Below, one piece after another: positions 10,167-24,447 of a DNA stretch of 64,000 nt. This stretch comes from Plotosus lineatus (Eukaryota > Chordata > Actinopteri > Siluriformes > Plotosidae), in assembly GCA_024760905.1 (NCBI GenBank), contig CM045746.1:9399466-9463465 (forward strand). The letters run 5' to 3'. Within the stretch, counting starts at the first letter, position 1. The number at the start of each line of letters is the position of its first letter. A model generated the notes under the pieces. It was not told the DNA's origin and did not search any database. It saw only the letters and a program-made list of their open reading frames with translations. The position numbers and the translations under genes were made by a program.

Positions 10167-11760
10167 CAGGAGGCCCTTGACATTCGCGGGGGTTGGGTTC
10201 TGGGCCCTCCCGCGAATAGAGATAATTCGCGAGTTCTGTACCCGGAAGTAAAACCCCATGTATCACGTCACATGCGCGAATGAGCAGCCGGAAGTAAAAT
10301 ACTATGTATCTATTACATGCATTAAAATACACTTCTTAAACACATTCTATAGACAGTCTCACTCATTATTTCAGTATTAATGTAGTAAAATATAGTAATG
10401 ATTAAGAAAAGCTTTCCAATTTTTACTGTGATATTTATTGATAATAAAATATAAACATTATACAGCATACATATAAAAACACTGTTAAATGCATTCTCTT
10501 AGAAAAACATACAGCACTGTTGTTTTCAAAAATGCGCACAAGAGGGAACGTATTGCATTCGACATGAGATGACTGAATTCAGGTATTAACTGCATTAAGT
10601 CTGAGCAGCTCAGCCACGCCCCTCAGCCGAGTACAAAATAGAAGCAGTGATGTGATGAGTACATCCTCTGGCGCAGAGGTGAGCGTGCTTTTGTTTATTG
10701 GGAGTAAATGAGAATAGTGAATTCGGGTGTGTGCTACAGTCATACCTTGAATATCGCGGATAATGTAGACCAGACCTGGCCATGTTATTCGAAAAACCGC
10801 GAAGTAGGAACGCCCCTCTTATTTTTACCATGTTGTCTCATTTCTATGTTTTCACGTCTATACAATATCAATAAGTGTATAGTAAACATTACAGTTATAT
10901 GCATATGTAAATACTGTAATGTATTAATATTTAAATAAAATTTATATATAAATACTTTAAGTACTGTACTCACCTCTGACAATAGCTCTTCTCCACCGTG
11001 CAGGACGTTCACAAACACTATAAGATCAAAAAATCCCACGGGAATGTGCGAGGCAACAGCGTCACGCATCTAAGCCAATCAGCTTGCGAGATTGAGTTGA
11101 GTGGGCAGTCCCTGTCTGAACTGGGGAGAAAGGGCACTTCAGTCTGTTGTTTGTAAACAATGGACAAAGCCTGCCTTGGGTCCCTGCCTTCCGCTTGCTT
11201 ACATGCGAGTTTCAGTGCGAATTTAGAATTTTTTATGAATATATTATTATTATTTTTTTATTAAAATACCACGCTGTGCCAAGACCGCGATGCTCAAATC
11301 GCGAAGTGGCAAGGGTTGACTGTACCGAGCAGCTCAACCACGCCCCTCAGCCGAAGCGGAGAGTAAACAGTTAGAGGCACTGCGTCAAAATCAAAGTCTC
11401 CCAAAACACAGACCATCACAAAAAGGACATAAAAGAACAAGAATTGTAATCAATTGGATAAACAGAACAAAATGAGAAACATGCTACACCACAGTAAATA
11501 AAATACTGTATAACACACAAACATTTTAAACATTACCTTAGGTCATGTACTGGAATAATAATTTAAAAAGACTTTAATAGTGGAGTGCTTTACAGCAATT
11601 CAGACGATTATTCCTCTTCAGGCACTTCAGAGGAAACTGTCGTTTCTTCTGGAGAAAGTCTTATTTCTTCTATCTTATTTCTTCAGAAGAGACATGCAAC
11701 GTCATTACCTTTTTCTGGTGCTTAGCCGGCGTTTGAGTGACATAGAACTTAACTGGTTCC
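10167..11760 (+). mobile_element. CAGT-type DNA element, family C, copy 2, containing family D
   Basis: It starts after TA at 10165-10166 with CAGGAGGCCCTTGACATTCG. It shares 'gagcagctcagccacgcccc', 'cctctggcgcagaggtgagc' and 'ttcctcttcaggcacttcag' with copy 3. It is interrupted by family D at 10737-11322 and lacks the right end present in copy 3. The 70 bases before it (10097-10166) are themselves family C interior, so it appears to have inserted into an older relative. Confidence 0.65.
10737..11322 (+). mobile_element. CAGT-type DNA element, family D, inserted in family C
   Basis: Inverted ends CAGTCATACCTTGAATATCG and, in reverse complement, CAGTCAACCCTTGCCACTTC are flanked by TA (10735-10736, 11323-11324). 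The flanking family C sequence is continuous in copy 3 near 16005-16020, which serves as the empty site. The interior is AT-rich with no recognised ORF. Confidence 0.75.
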
Positions 11761-11769
11761 AGTGTGTCT

Positions 11770-12031
11770 GTGTATGTATGTATATTTCATGTATTTTATG
11801 TATGTATTTTTTTTTTTTTTTAAATAGTCATCGAATTAAAAAAAATAAGGAAATTCAGGAATAGGGGAAAAGTTAAGGAAAATGCTGCAAAACAAGGCCA
11901 ATTATGCAGAACCCTCAAACAAACAAAAAACCCAAACCCCCCCAACAAAACTACTTAGATTTTTACATGAGGTTCACATCTGTGTGCGTGCGTGCGTGTG
12001 TATTTATATTTTATTTACATCTTGTACATTC
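11770..12031 (+). mobile_element. Family E' copy 3, left part
   Basis: It shares 'tcgaattaaaaaaaataagg', 'aaggccaattatgcagaacc' and 'atttatattttatttacatc' with the other E' copies. It breaks at a TA near 12031, where family A begins, and resumes at 13049. Confidence 0.55.
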
Positions 12032-12713
12032 CATTCGGCAGTCTACTTTCGAAAACCTCTGAATCCAAAAAATCCAAGTTATGAAAAACATTTTCCTAAA
12101 TTTTCACCCTCTGTGTACGAAATGACCTCTTCTTACGAAAAGCCAAAAAAGTGCCATTCAAAAATTCAAACAATGCGTGAGTTGCTCTCTCATTGGCTGT
12201 CTCTCGCCTCACTGGCCTCCTATTGGCCAGGAGGGAGGTGAATCTCCATAATACGATACCCATAAGCTTGTTTGTCACACACATAAAGGAGAGATGTACT
12301 GTTGGCTTATCAGTTTGGTGAGTTTCGGGAGTTTTGAGCTCATTGCGGCTTATTTGAGGAGGTCCGGCTGAGCCACGCCCCGTCTCTAAAGCTCCGCATT
12401 CGACCACGAAGCATTTTTGTGCACGGAAGTGGGCGACGCCACAAGACCTCCGATCTCGTAAGGAAGCAAGTTAATTTTGAATCCGGACCTCCGATCTCTC
12501 GAGGAAGCAAGTTAATATTGAATCAGGACATCAGATCTTTCAAACAGGTACAGTAATTCTGCTTTGAATACAACACCCCATCTCAAAAACCCCGTCGGCT
12601 GCACACTGTGTGGGCAGAGCTCGCATTCGGCAGAGCACGCACGAGAAAGAGTTTTGTGTGTGTGTGTGTGTGTGTGAGTGAGAGAGAGACAGGACAGAGA
12701 GAGGGATAGAGAG

Positions 12714-12756
<43 letters not shown>

Positions 12757-13048
12757 ACCTTAATAAAAAATGTTTAATAATGGTTTAATTAATAATTATG
12801 TTCATGGTTTAATATGTTAATAAAATGTTTAAATGGTTTAATAATTTTCTTTTACTTTTAACACATTTCATACATATTTCATACAAAATTGGTGTACTTT
12901 TATCATTTTTAAAGGATTTATGGGGTCGTCTTGGGAGCCTTGGAACGAATCATGCGTTTTACATGTAAAATGCACCTCTACTTAAGAAAACTCCAGGTTC
13001 CGAAAAAGGCTCTGGAACGGATTAATTTTGTAAGTAGAGGGCCAACTG
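12032..13048 (+). mobile_element. Family A copy 2, inserted in E'
   Basis: It contains the 'cattcaaacaatgcgtgag' and 'ctcctattggccaggaggga' segments, a long (GT)n tract at 12654-12752 and the end 'taagtagagggccaactg' followed by TA. These run in the same order as the 52-kb copy, so the element spans the microsatellite. E' sequence continues on the far side. Confidence 0.6.
12654..12752. repeat. (GT)n/(GA)n compound microsatellite
   Basis: GT runs are interrupted by a GA-rich segment. It occupies the place of the (CA)n/(GT)n tract found in other family A copies. Confidence 0.9.
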
Positions 13049-13127
13049 TATTTTTGAATGCTTGTTATTATAAGCAGGTATAGAATTGAATATGTATTTA
13101 TTGATATTATATTTTATATACACACAT
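13049..13127 (+). mobile_element. Family E' copy 3, right part
   Basis: 'gcttgttattataagcagg' and 'gtatttattgatattat' match the E' interior at 56495-56550. The E' right end is missing here. Confidence 0.5.
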
Positions 13128-13380
13128 GCCTCGATTTAACGGACTAATAGGGGGGAACACTGGTCCGAAGTACCCGATTGTCCGAAGTTTCTGATTCCAT
13201 ATATTTCAACGATTACGTTACGAAAAACTTTAATTAAGCAGACTATGTAATCTGCAAATGTAAATACTGCACCTGTACTCTGTAAATGTACACCATAAGA
13301 TCAGGGGTCCGGAACCTTTTTGACTAAGAGAGCCAAAAAAAGACTTATTTTAAAATCTAATCCTCTGAGAGCCATATACA
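13128..13380. mobile_element. Fragments of two DNA elements (CAGT-type end and hAT-like end)
   Basis: The segment 13128-13210 begins 'tgcctcgatttaacggac', like a further CAGT-type terminus that has lost its first bases. From about 13292, 'caggggtccggaaccttttt' followed by 'gagagcc' repeats looks like one end of a hAT element. Neither has a partner end in view. Confidence 0.35.
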
Positions 13381-13382
13381 CA

Positions 13383-13625
13383 CAGCCATCCCTTGCCACT
13401 TGACGATTTGAGCATCACGGTCTTGGTACATCGCGGCATTTTAATAAAAAAAAAATGAATAAAAGTAATTTAATAAAAATAATTTAAAAAATTCATAAAT
13501 TCAAAATTCGCGCTGAGACTCACATGTAAGCATGCGGAAGGCAGGGACCCAAGGCAGGCTGCGTCCATTGTTTCCAAACGACAGACTGAAGTTCAATATT
13601 ATTCACAGTTAAACCATTTTAAATA
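13383..13625 (-). mobile_element. Family D, partial copy 2
   Basis: It begins with a decayed CAGCCATCCCTTGCCACTTG end. It then matches the reverse complement of 11150-11322 ('atgtaagcatgcggaaggca', 'gcagggacccaaggcaggc'). Confidence 0.6.
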
Positions 13626-13639
13626 TCCACGATGCTTTG

Positions 13640-14670
13640 AGTTTATTTTTCATATTATCCTTGTTTGAAAGATTCTGAGACATTATAGAGTCCTGACAAA
13701 ACTTGTCCAGATTGTTGAAATGCTATACAGTGACCTTAACTCCCAGGTGATCTGTGACACAGAGCTCACAGACACCTTCAATGTCAGCACGGGAGTGAAG
13801 CAGGGCTGTATCCTATCGCCGTTCCTCTTCATCCTGGTCATGGATTGGATTATGAAGAATTCCACGGATAGAGAGAGGAGAGGAATCAAATAGACAATGA
13901 CAACAACAACAATGCTGGAAGATCTGGACTTTGCCGATGATATCGCCCTGCTATCACACCGCCACCAAGACATGCAGGAGAAGACCGATGCCTTGGCAAA
14001 AACAGCTGGAAACCTTGGTTTGAAAGTCAGCACCAAGAAGACCAAGAGCATGAAAATGAATGCCAAATGCAACGACAGCATCAAACTTAACGGGGATGAG
14101 ATTGAAGAAGAAAATGATTTCACCTATCTTGGTTCCAAGATGTCAAACACAGGGGATGGGGAGGTGGTTCGACTTGCGAAAGCCAGCCAAGCTTTCGCCT
14201 CACTCAGGAGCAATGGTTTTCAGGCGAATTTTCCCTGCTTTCCAAGTTAAAATTTTTTCAATCAAATGTGATTAGCATCCTCCTTTATGGATCAGAGTCG
14301 TGGAAAATGGCAAAAAACATCAGAAACAAACTTGATGTCTTCCAGAACAGATGCCTTAGACGCATTCTACGCATCTATTGGCCAAATACAATCTGTAATG
14401 ATAAACTCCACCAAAGAACAGAAACCGAACCCATCTCGACGCAAGTTAAACGAAGACCTTGGCGATGGAGAGGACAATGTGCTCTGCCAGAAGAAAATGG
14501 CCCTATCCAGAATCGCCCTACGATGGACTCCAGATGGCCGAAGAAAGTGAGGTCGCCCCAAGGAGACTTGGAGGAGAACAGTTGCGAGCGAGATAAAGTA
14601 GAAGGGTTGGACATGGGGCTACCTGGAACGTGTTTCAGCCGACCAACATAAATGGCGACATAAATACTAC
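13640..14670 (+). mobile_element. LINE reverse-transcriptase fragment (second LINE type)
   Basis: The frame through 13776-14250 gives 'STGVKQGCILSPFLFILVM' (RT block with the G-Q-G turn), then a TAG stop at 13891. It continues 'LEDLDFADDIALLSHRHQDM', where FADD at 13930-13941 is the catalytic Asp pair, and then 'NDFTYLGSKMSNTGDGEVVR'. Later frames hold 'MISILLYGSESWKMAKN' (from 14268) and 'FQNRCLRRILRIYWPNTIC', the typical LINE C-terminal thumb and tail. It lacks an endonuclease part and has at least two frame breaks. It differs from the LINE at 1340-3305. The clade is not assigned. Confidence 0.8.
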
Positions 14671-15202
14671 TACTACTTGTTTGAGGCCTAATATATAAAA
14701 TAAAGTATTACTTTTGTTTATCTCAGAATCAGATTCACCTACCTGACCAGCTATACCTCTCCCTCTGGCTTCTCTTCTGATTTCCACGCATATCTTCTAC
14801 TGAAGTAGTTTTAATCGACACCCTTCATTTTCAGTTTAATAATACATAAACAAAATCGTCATTAAAGTCCCACGATTTAAGTTTTTACAGACAGACAGAC
14901 TGTGACACTTTCACCGCGCACATTTTGATAGAAGGCGAGGGCCTTCTTAGTAGAGGCTCCCATATTTGTTGAGTAGCAAAGTCTCGCAATATCGTGTACA
15001 GTCCATGCGTGATAATGCGTGTCAGCATCAAAATGGCAACCATCACTGAGTCTCTAGCAATAAATTTATATGTATAACTTATACGAGACAGTTCATTTCG
15101 TATATGTACACATTTTTACGTGCAAACACACCTTCGTTCGTGTTTTTTTGCACCCGTGTAACCTACACAATTGTCCACAGCTTACGTTGATGTGTGTGTG
15201 TG
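14671..15202. other. Unassigned sequence
   Basis: I see no gene or recognised repeat here apart from a short TG run just before 15203. Confidence 0.4.
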
Positions 15203-15292
15203 TACAGTAGGCCCTCGTTATTTGTGGGGGTTTGGTTCCGGCCTCTCCCGCAAATGAAGATAATCCACGAGTTCTGTAAAAGTTAATTGGGC

Positions 15293-15572
15293 TTTTTACA
15301 CCCGAGCCTAGTGGCTCATCGGACCGGTGCTTATCCCCGGATTCTGTATCGTGGAACGACTAGGAGTACAACTACTCCTGGATGGGATGCTAGTCCATTG
15401 CAGGTTACCTTCCCAGTATACTTTTACTGCTACCCATTTATACTGCTAGGTGAACAGAGGCACACTTGTGGTTAAGACCTTACCCAGGGGTCTTAGCAGA
15501 GTGAGGGTCTCGGTGAGATTCGAATTCACAACCTCCTGATCATGAGTACATCACCCAAACCACTATACCTAA
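15293..15572 (-). mobile_element. tRNA-derived SINE, type 2, minus copy
   Basis: It is the reverse complement of the copy at 35935-36235. Shared blocks include 'gagcctagtggctcatcgga', 'ggatgggatgctagtccat' and 'gattcgaattcacaacc', the last being a degraded B box. Confidence 0.75.
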
Positions 15573-16298
15573 TGTATGTATGTAAATAAAAAAACACCTT
15601 TAAATGTATTTTCCTTGAAACATACAGCACTGTAGTTTTCAAATATGCCCACTAGAGGGATATATTGCATTATTATTTGTGAGGTGCATTTCTGAGTCAG
15701 TGTGAGATGGCAGAGTGGATTTATTCTTCAAAGGGGAAGCACTTAAGCAGTGCGCTTCAACTGAGGTGAGCATGCGGTTTGTGTTTATAGGGAGCAGATG
15801 AGAACTGAATTCAGGTATAAACTACATTCAGTCTGAGCAGCTCAGCCAAGCCCCTCAGCCGAAACGGGTAGAAAACAGAGTTTGAGTTAGAGAGTAAATT
15901 TTACAGTACAAAAGAAGCGGTGGTGTGATGTGAGTTAATTCTCTGGCGCAGAGGTGAGCGTGCTTGTTTTTATTGACAGTAAACGCGAAGAGTGAATTCA
16001 GGTGTGTGCCACGGAGCAGCTCAGCCACGCCCCTCAGCCAAAGCGGAGAGAAAACAGCTAGTTAGAGGCACAGCCGCCAAAATCAAAGGCCCCCCCCCCA
16101 AACCACAGACCATAACAAAAAGAACATGAAATGTAATAAATTGGATAAACAAAACAAAATGATAAACATGCTACACCACAGTACATAAAATCACACACAC
16201 ATTCTAAACATTAACGTAGGTACTGTACTGGAATAATAATTGTAAAATACTTTAATACTAGAGTGTTTTCCAGCAGTTCAGATAATTATTCCTCTTCA

Positions 16299-16657
16299 AG
16301 GAGCAGTGGTGGTCTGGTCTAGTGGTATAGGGCACTGGATCGCTGATCCAAAGGTTGGGGGTTCGAATCCCACTCTCCACAAGGTTGTCACTGTCCCCCC
16401 AGTGCAGCTAACTGGGTTATGAAAGGCGGGCCATGTATCTCACTGTCTTATGGTGTGAGGCATGTAAAAGAACCATTGCTGACTTTCGTAAAGAGTAGGC
16501 TGAAAAGTCGTGAGCGTTTCTGTCCCTTGCTAAAAAGGGGGTTGTGACAGGAAGGGCATCTGACTTGGAAAAAACCTCTGCCAAATCAAACGTGCGAATC
16601 AGATGATTCGCTGTGGCGACTCCCGAGTAAAAGGGAAAAAGCCGAAAGGAAGACAGA
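16299..16657 (+). mobile_element. tRNA-derived SINE, type 1, with 20-bp target duplication
   Basis: The head carries Pol III promoter boxes: A box 'tagtggtatagg' at about 16320 and B box 'ggttcgaatcc' at about 16359. The tail 'gctgtggcgactcccgagt' followed by 'gccgaaagga' resembles the 3' end of the RTE-like LINE at 27521-27677. A perfect 20-bp direct repeat starting 'cagataattattcc' flanks it (16279-16298 and 16658-16677). The related family C copy at about 11590-11630 has the single-copy empty site. It is not a functional tRNA because no cloverleaf continues past the B box. Confidence 0.9.
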
Positions 16658-16955
16658 CAGATAATTATTCCTCTTCAGGCACTTCAGAGGAAACTGTCAT
16701 TTCTTAGCCGGCGTTTGAGTGGTATTATAGAGCTTAACTGGTAATTAAAAGACACTAAAAAAATAAATAAATAAAAGGCTCATTGACAACTTGTGCGCGA
16801 ATGAGGGGAAAAAAGGGTGTATACATCATCTCAACCAATCAGCAGGTAGGAGGACAGCCATTGGCTGAATTTGAATCACGTGACAGTTGCTCGGCAGTCC
16901 ACGAATATGCGCATACACGAGTGCAAAACCACAAATTGTCAAGGGCGTAAGTGTA

Positions 16956-18823
16956 AAATTAATTTTGTGTATGTATGCTGAAAGATTGGATATCTGCACC
17001 AAAAGTGCATTTCTACTTTGTAAAACTTTTACATTGCTTTTCAAAATGTTTCAAATTATCATCTTCAGTAATTGTTTATGATGGCTTGCAATACATCATC
17101 AACAGTTGTGGTACTATGTATGCGTTAAGGTATTTTATATCTCTTTCCCCCCACCCCCCTGCCAAAAAAAAAAAAATTGGAGTCATGGTTTTATCTTATC
17201 CTGTTGGTTATTCACACCGAGTCTTAATGTCATGAGTATCACAGTGAAGAGTGAACTTAAAACAAAAAGGGGTTTTGGAAAAGAATCTGTGTTGTAATCG
17301 TAATTTTGCTTCATAGCAATGAATTTATATGGTTAAATCCAGGGCTTATGTTTAAATGCCCCAAGGCTGGACACACATGCCTGAAGGCTATGTACATGGA
17401 ACTGCCCCCTTCCTCCCCGTGTGCGCGTGCGTGCGTGCATGGATAAATCCAGGTCCAGTTGATGAATCTAAATCTCCTTTGGGTGTCTTGGTTTCATCAC
17501 ATTGATGAGCAGGTGTCTGATGCACAAATATATGTCAGATTTTGGTTTCAGGAATAGGGTTGAGCAGGTTGCGATATTGTATTTGCTTAAAAATCAATTA
17601 TGGAGCATTTAAGTGCCTCGTATTGTAAAATTTTGTACTGGTATACATGAAGTCTGCTTTCTTTTGAGTAATACCTTAAAGCTGTGGGTGTAGAAGTAGT
17701 TGAGTGTAAGTGCCCTGAGGCCGGGTGGATGGTGAGTGTGTCTGAGTCTCTGTTCATACCTCATCATCCTCAGCAGCTTTAATAACCCCCCATTCCCTGG
17801 AGACTAAGCCGCATCCTTTCTGTCTGTCTCTGTAGCTTTCGTATTGTTCTGTGTAGCATCTCGTCATCCTGTCATCCCGTGCACGCATCATGTTAACACT
17901 TCGTCTGGAGCATAGGCTGCCAGGTGAAGCGTAGCAAGCAGTGCCGCTGCGTCTGTCTTGAATCTACATTTGTGATCTTTGCTTTGTGTCGCCACAAGGA
18001 AGGATTGTGTCCGAATTCGTTGTTGAATGATGGGCAGGCTTGATTCCAATATCATTGGTATTCCCCACAACAGCACACTACCACCAGACATAATAGCAGT
18101 GAAGTCACAAACATTAAACCAAGGAGTTTTTTTTTTTTTCCGCCTATACTTTTTTTTTTGTGCATATAATTGCCTCATACTCCTATTTATGTTTGACCAG
18201 AGAGGCACCCGATGTGATGTTCCTTGGGTCCAACTCGCCAGTCTGAAGATTTGCTGTGTTTTGCGATGCTTTTCAGCTCAGAATGGGTTAAAGACTGTGG
18301 ATCAAGTCGAGTTACACTTTCTTGTCATGCACAAAGTAGTCTCGTCTGTCTCTATGCACATGAAAGATGGAACTTCTGATAGTCGGATGTGTGTGGATGG
18401 TAGAATTTTTTTAAATTATTTTTTTATAAATGTCGAACACAAACCAGAATATGTGCTATAGCTGGAGTCACCACGCTTTGTAACTTCTTTGAATGCAGGG
18501 TCGCAGACACCCAGCCCAAGGATGTTGTTTGCTCTGGGGTTTGACTGTGCACTCCCTTTTTTTTCTGTGTTTCCTGTTGGGAAAGAGGAGGCTTCTGGGT
18601 AATAGAGAATGAAGTGTGGAAAGACTTTGTCTGGGTGTGTATACGTACTGAGGTGGGGGCGAGCGTGAAACATTATACTGAGACACATTTATTTATGTAT
18701 ATATTAATGTATGTGATCTCGTCCCTTGGTTGTTTCCTGTTCGTGATTAAACATGGACACGTGTATGCACACTCTGTGGTGTTGATGGCTGCACCCTGTC
18801 TGTGTGAAATTTACCACCCACAA

Positions 18824-18868
<45 letters not shown>

Positions 18869-19000
18869 CGCGTGCGCTCAAACATTTTGGCCCCAGGGGT
18901 TTTAGATGTGTGTGGGTGTAAATGTTCCAAGTCAAGCTTCATTTGGTGGTTTTGTGTGTGTGTGTGTGTGTGTGTGTGCGTGCGTGTGCGTGCGCGCACA

Positions 19001-19039
<39 letters not shown>

Positions 19040-19700
19040 AATGTTTTTACATAATTATGCTTTTCTTTGTTTAGGTCTTTTGTATGGTTTCTCTCTGTCC
19101 TTGTATCTTTTTCTTGGTCTCTCTTTCTCTCTGTCTTCCTCCTTCTGAGTGTGTATTTGAGCATGTGGGTGTGTATGTGTTCTGTATGAGCGGTTGTGAA
19201 AGCTTCCCATGACTCAGTGAGTTCCCGTAAAAGTGGCGCTGTGTGCTGTTGACGGGGCGGTTATGAGCGTATTGTGCTCCACTCACGCATGCTCCACAGT
19301 CAATGTGTCACTGCAGCGTCACACTGGAGCTGGATTTTACTCATCTTCCTTGTGTGTTTGCGTGCATCTGTTGCACAATCGCCCTTTCCTACACCCAGGG
19401 TTTCCTCATACTTTGCAGGAAATTACCTCACTGTTTCCCAAGGCAACAGGAGGCGGAAATATCAGACAGGAAATGGCTTTTAGTTGAGTGTGTGTACATG
19501 TGCTCCTGTACTGATACACACCCCTCTTTTTCTGTATTTAACATTGTTCATGCTGGTGATTGTTTTTAATTATTTGTCCCATTGTGTTTTTTATTAATGT
19601 TTATGATGTGGATTTAGCCTTATATTGTCATGCAGTTATGATGTTTAAATCTAATCATGTGTAATAATAATAAGCGCCAAACAAACCCCAGTGTTTTTTT
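16956..19700. other. Unassigned sequence upstream of rnf38, with microsatellites
   Basis: No exon or transposon could be supported. It may hold 5' rnf38 sequence, since the first exon seen at 21716 is internal. Low-complexity tracts include (GT)n at 18826-18862 and 18954-18980. Confidence 0.4.
18826..19035. repeat. Two (GT)n microsatellites and a T33 homopolymer
   Basis: GT runs at 18826-18862 and 18954-18980 are followed by about 33 consecutive T at 19003-19035. The Cys/Val and Phe-rich ORFs over them are artefacts. Confidence 0.95.
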
Positions 19701-20107
19701 TATTATATGTCTAATAACCGCCCATGTGTATTGGGAGCAAAATGGTAGATCAAACTTACCAATTTTATTCAATCAGTCTCTGTAACAGTAAGGTGAGGCG
19801 TTCACTGCCTGTAAAAAAAGTGAGTTTATACGGTATTTCATGACCCCTGCCACTCGGGAATGTCTATAATGTTCATCAGTAACAACACATTTGATTGTTG
19901 TGCTGTGCTTTAAAAGAAAATATTTTGCTGTGTTCTCTTGGTAAATGTCCAACAACCGATGAACCTTTAGAAACTGCTACTGCAAAACTATGGGATGCTC
20001 TGAATGAATGGAGCGATGAGCCAGATAGTGACATTCATGTTAATTAGCTCGATTTTTCATCAGGAAAATATTTAAAGGAACAGCACCGGGAGGGAAAATT
20101 TAAAGTG

Positions 20108-20144
<37 letters not shown>

Positions 20145-20360
20145 AAATAAATTATGCTGTTCTGTTTATTTTCAGCTTTCATGTAAGTAATTTGGTTAAT
20201 ACCACAAAAATGAATAACACAAATTCCACTAAAACTCTTTTATTGTTCTGTTATTATTCATGTTTTCCACCTCTATGATAATAAGCACTTGCTGTCCCAC
20301 GCCGCTGGTAAACATTTTAATAAGCGCCCACCCATGCCATGTTTTTCAGCTCCCTTGGCA
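19700..20360 (+). mobile_element. DNA element family 'TTDEP', copy 1
   Basis: This segment is about 85% similar by eye to 51366-52107: shared 'gggagcaaaat', 'tagatcaaacttaccaattt', 'caacacatttgattgtt' and 'gaatggagcgatgagccaga'. A T run (20109-20140) interrupts it. The reading frame around 19945-20030 encodes '[20 protein letters not shown]' as in the other copy. The ends are not well defined. Confidence 0.6.
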
Positions 20361-20529
20361 CTTATCATGTTGAATACAGTATTATTCATTATACTAATAC
20401 TACTACTAATAATAAGCACTTAATATGCTTTTTTTATTTATTTTTTTTAGACAATCAGACCTGAAAGAAAATATTTATGAAATAGCCAAGCAGTCTTCTT
20501 TTGAAGACTTGAGTTTTCATATGTCTTCA

Positions 20530-20630
20530 TCTTCTTCTTCTTTTCCTTTCGGCTTTTCCCTTCAGGGGTCGCCACAGCGAATCATCTGCCTCCATCTCAC
20601 CCTATCCTTTGCATCTTCTTCTCTTTTTCA
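20530..20630 (-). mobile_element. RTE-like LINE 3' end fragment
   Basis: On the minus strand it reads the LINE tail 'gcgaatcatctgcc' inverse, 'ggcgacccctgaaggg', 'agccgaaagg' and a (GAA)n tail. It is a 5'-truncated insertion of about 100 bp. Confidence 0.75.
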
Positions 20631-20664
20631 TGTCTTCATATGATTAATAAATAGGATTACATAT

Positions 20665-21015
20665 TGAAGGATGGATAGATGGATGGACTTGGTTGACTGA
20701 GGGGGTGGATTCAAGGTGTGATAAAAGGATGGACAGACTGGGGGATGGATGGGGGGAATGAAGGACAGTCTGGGATCGATGAAGGGGTGGAGGGACGGTC
20801 TGGAAGCAATGGAGGCACGGAAGGACGGTTTGTGGGATGCATGGAGTTTTTTGATGGACAGACAGCCTTATTGATAAATGGAAGGACAGACAGTTATATT
20901 CATGGAGGGGTAGATGATGGGTGATAGACAAGTGGATGTACACAGGTATTTATAGATGGTATGAAGGGATGGATTAATAGATGGGTGGATGTGGTAGTAG
21001 GTGGATGAGAGGCTT
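20665..21015. repeat. GGAT/GGACAGA-rich degenerate minisatellite
   Basis: Repeated 'ggatggatagatggatgga', 'ggatggacagactggggga' and 'gaaggacggt' type units run over about 350 bp. There is no coding signal. Confidence 0.7.
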
Positions 21016-21164
21016 GTTGAATGCGGGTTTTGTTGTATTTATTTTTAGAGGGAGAGAGGGAAGGATGGGTGCCGTATGGACTTCTCGATGAGGAAATAAA
21101 TCAATGGATGGATGAACAGACGAGTTTCTCTCTATGCTGGTTGTTTCTTTTGGTTGCTGTAACG

Positions 21165-21500
21165 ATCATTCATTTTGTGAACTACTTAATCCAAATTTGG
21201 GTCACAGGGAAACCGGTGGCCATCTGTGCCGACTCTGGGTGAGGGTAGAGTGCACCCGGGACAGCTCGCCAGGCCGTCGCATGGAAGAAACATCGCTGCC
21301 AGTGATGCAGCTTTTCTTTACGAGAATCAGTGATGGTTCTTTTACACGAACCTCTTACCACAGACAGTGAGACACATGGCTGGCCTTTAATGACCAAGTT
21401 ATCCGCACTGGGGGACAGCAGTGACAACCTGGTGGTAGTGGGGCATAAAGCACTGACCTTGGGGTCAGTAACCCACCACTGCCTTGCTGTAGTAACAGTT
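21165..21500 (-). mobile_element. tRNA-derived SINE, type 1b, minus copy
   Basis: It shares 'gacagctcgccaggcc', 'atggttcttttaca' and 'agacagtgagacacatggct' with the copies at 35098 and 50118. The tRNA-like head is eroded. It lies 215 bp upstream of the first rnf38 exon found. Confidence 0.7.
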
Positions 21501-21654
21501 CAGTTTATTATTTTTCACAGCAGTTACAGATGGTGTATTATCCATCATGTCTAATCAGTAAAGAACACTTCAGTATCCACAGAACGTACTCTTCATACAA
21601 CTCCGTCCTCTTTTCCTCTGGCATTTTGTTTTGTTGGTGCTGGGCTTCAGAGGT

Positions 21655-21658
<4 letters not shown>

Positions 21659-21709
<51 letters not shown>
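21659..21709. repeat. (CT)n microsatellite forming a splice polypyrimidine tract
   Basis: About 25 CT units lie directly before the 'caaccag' acceptor of an rnf38 exon (exon start 21716). Confidence 0.95.
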
Positions 21710-21713
<4 letters not shown>

Positions 21714-21715
21714 AG

Positions 21716-24378
<2,663 letters not shown>

Positions 24379-24398
24379 CCTGAAACCTCTCCTGCCTC

Positions 24399-24399
<1 letters not shown>

Positions 24400-24447
<48 letters not shown>

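Larger units (their letters stand above)
15205..16953 (+). mobile_element. Family C DNA element, copy 3, both ends present, with two SINEs inside
   Basis: TA flanks lie at 15203-15204 and 16954-16955. The left end is CAGTAGGCCCTCGTTATTTG; the right end in reverse complement is 'cacttacgcccttgacaatt', a decayed partner. It is interrupted by a SINE at 15293-15572 (minus) and another at 16299-16657 (plus). Inside, two tandem units of about 190 bp (near 15764-15873 and 15951-16052) share 'gaggtgagc', 'gaattcagg' and 'gagcagctcagcca'. Confidence 0.7.

Noticed and set aside
16318..16390. Possible tRNA gene
   Set aside because: A and B boxes are present but the sequence continues into a SINE body, lacks a closing acceptor stem and has a target duplication.
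18027..18461. 144-residue ORF upstream of rnf38
   Set aside because: Considered as a missing 5' rnf38 exon, but it has no match to the RNF38 N terminus and includes a homopolymer-encoded Phe run.
20665..21015. Regularly spaced repeats suggestive of a CRISPR array
   Set aside because: Units are short, degenerate and contiguous, with no spacers, and the genome is eukaryotic.
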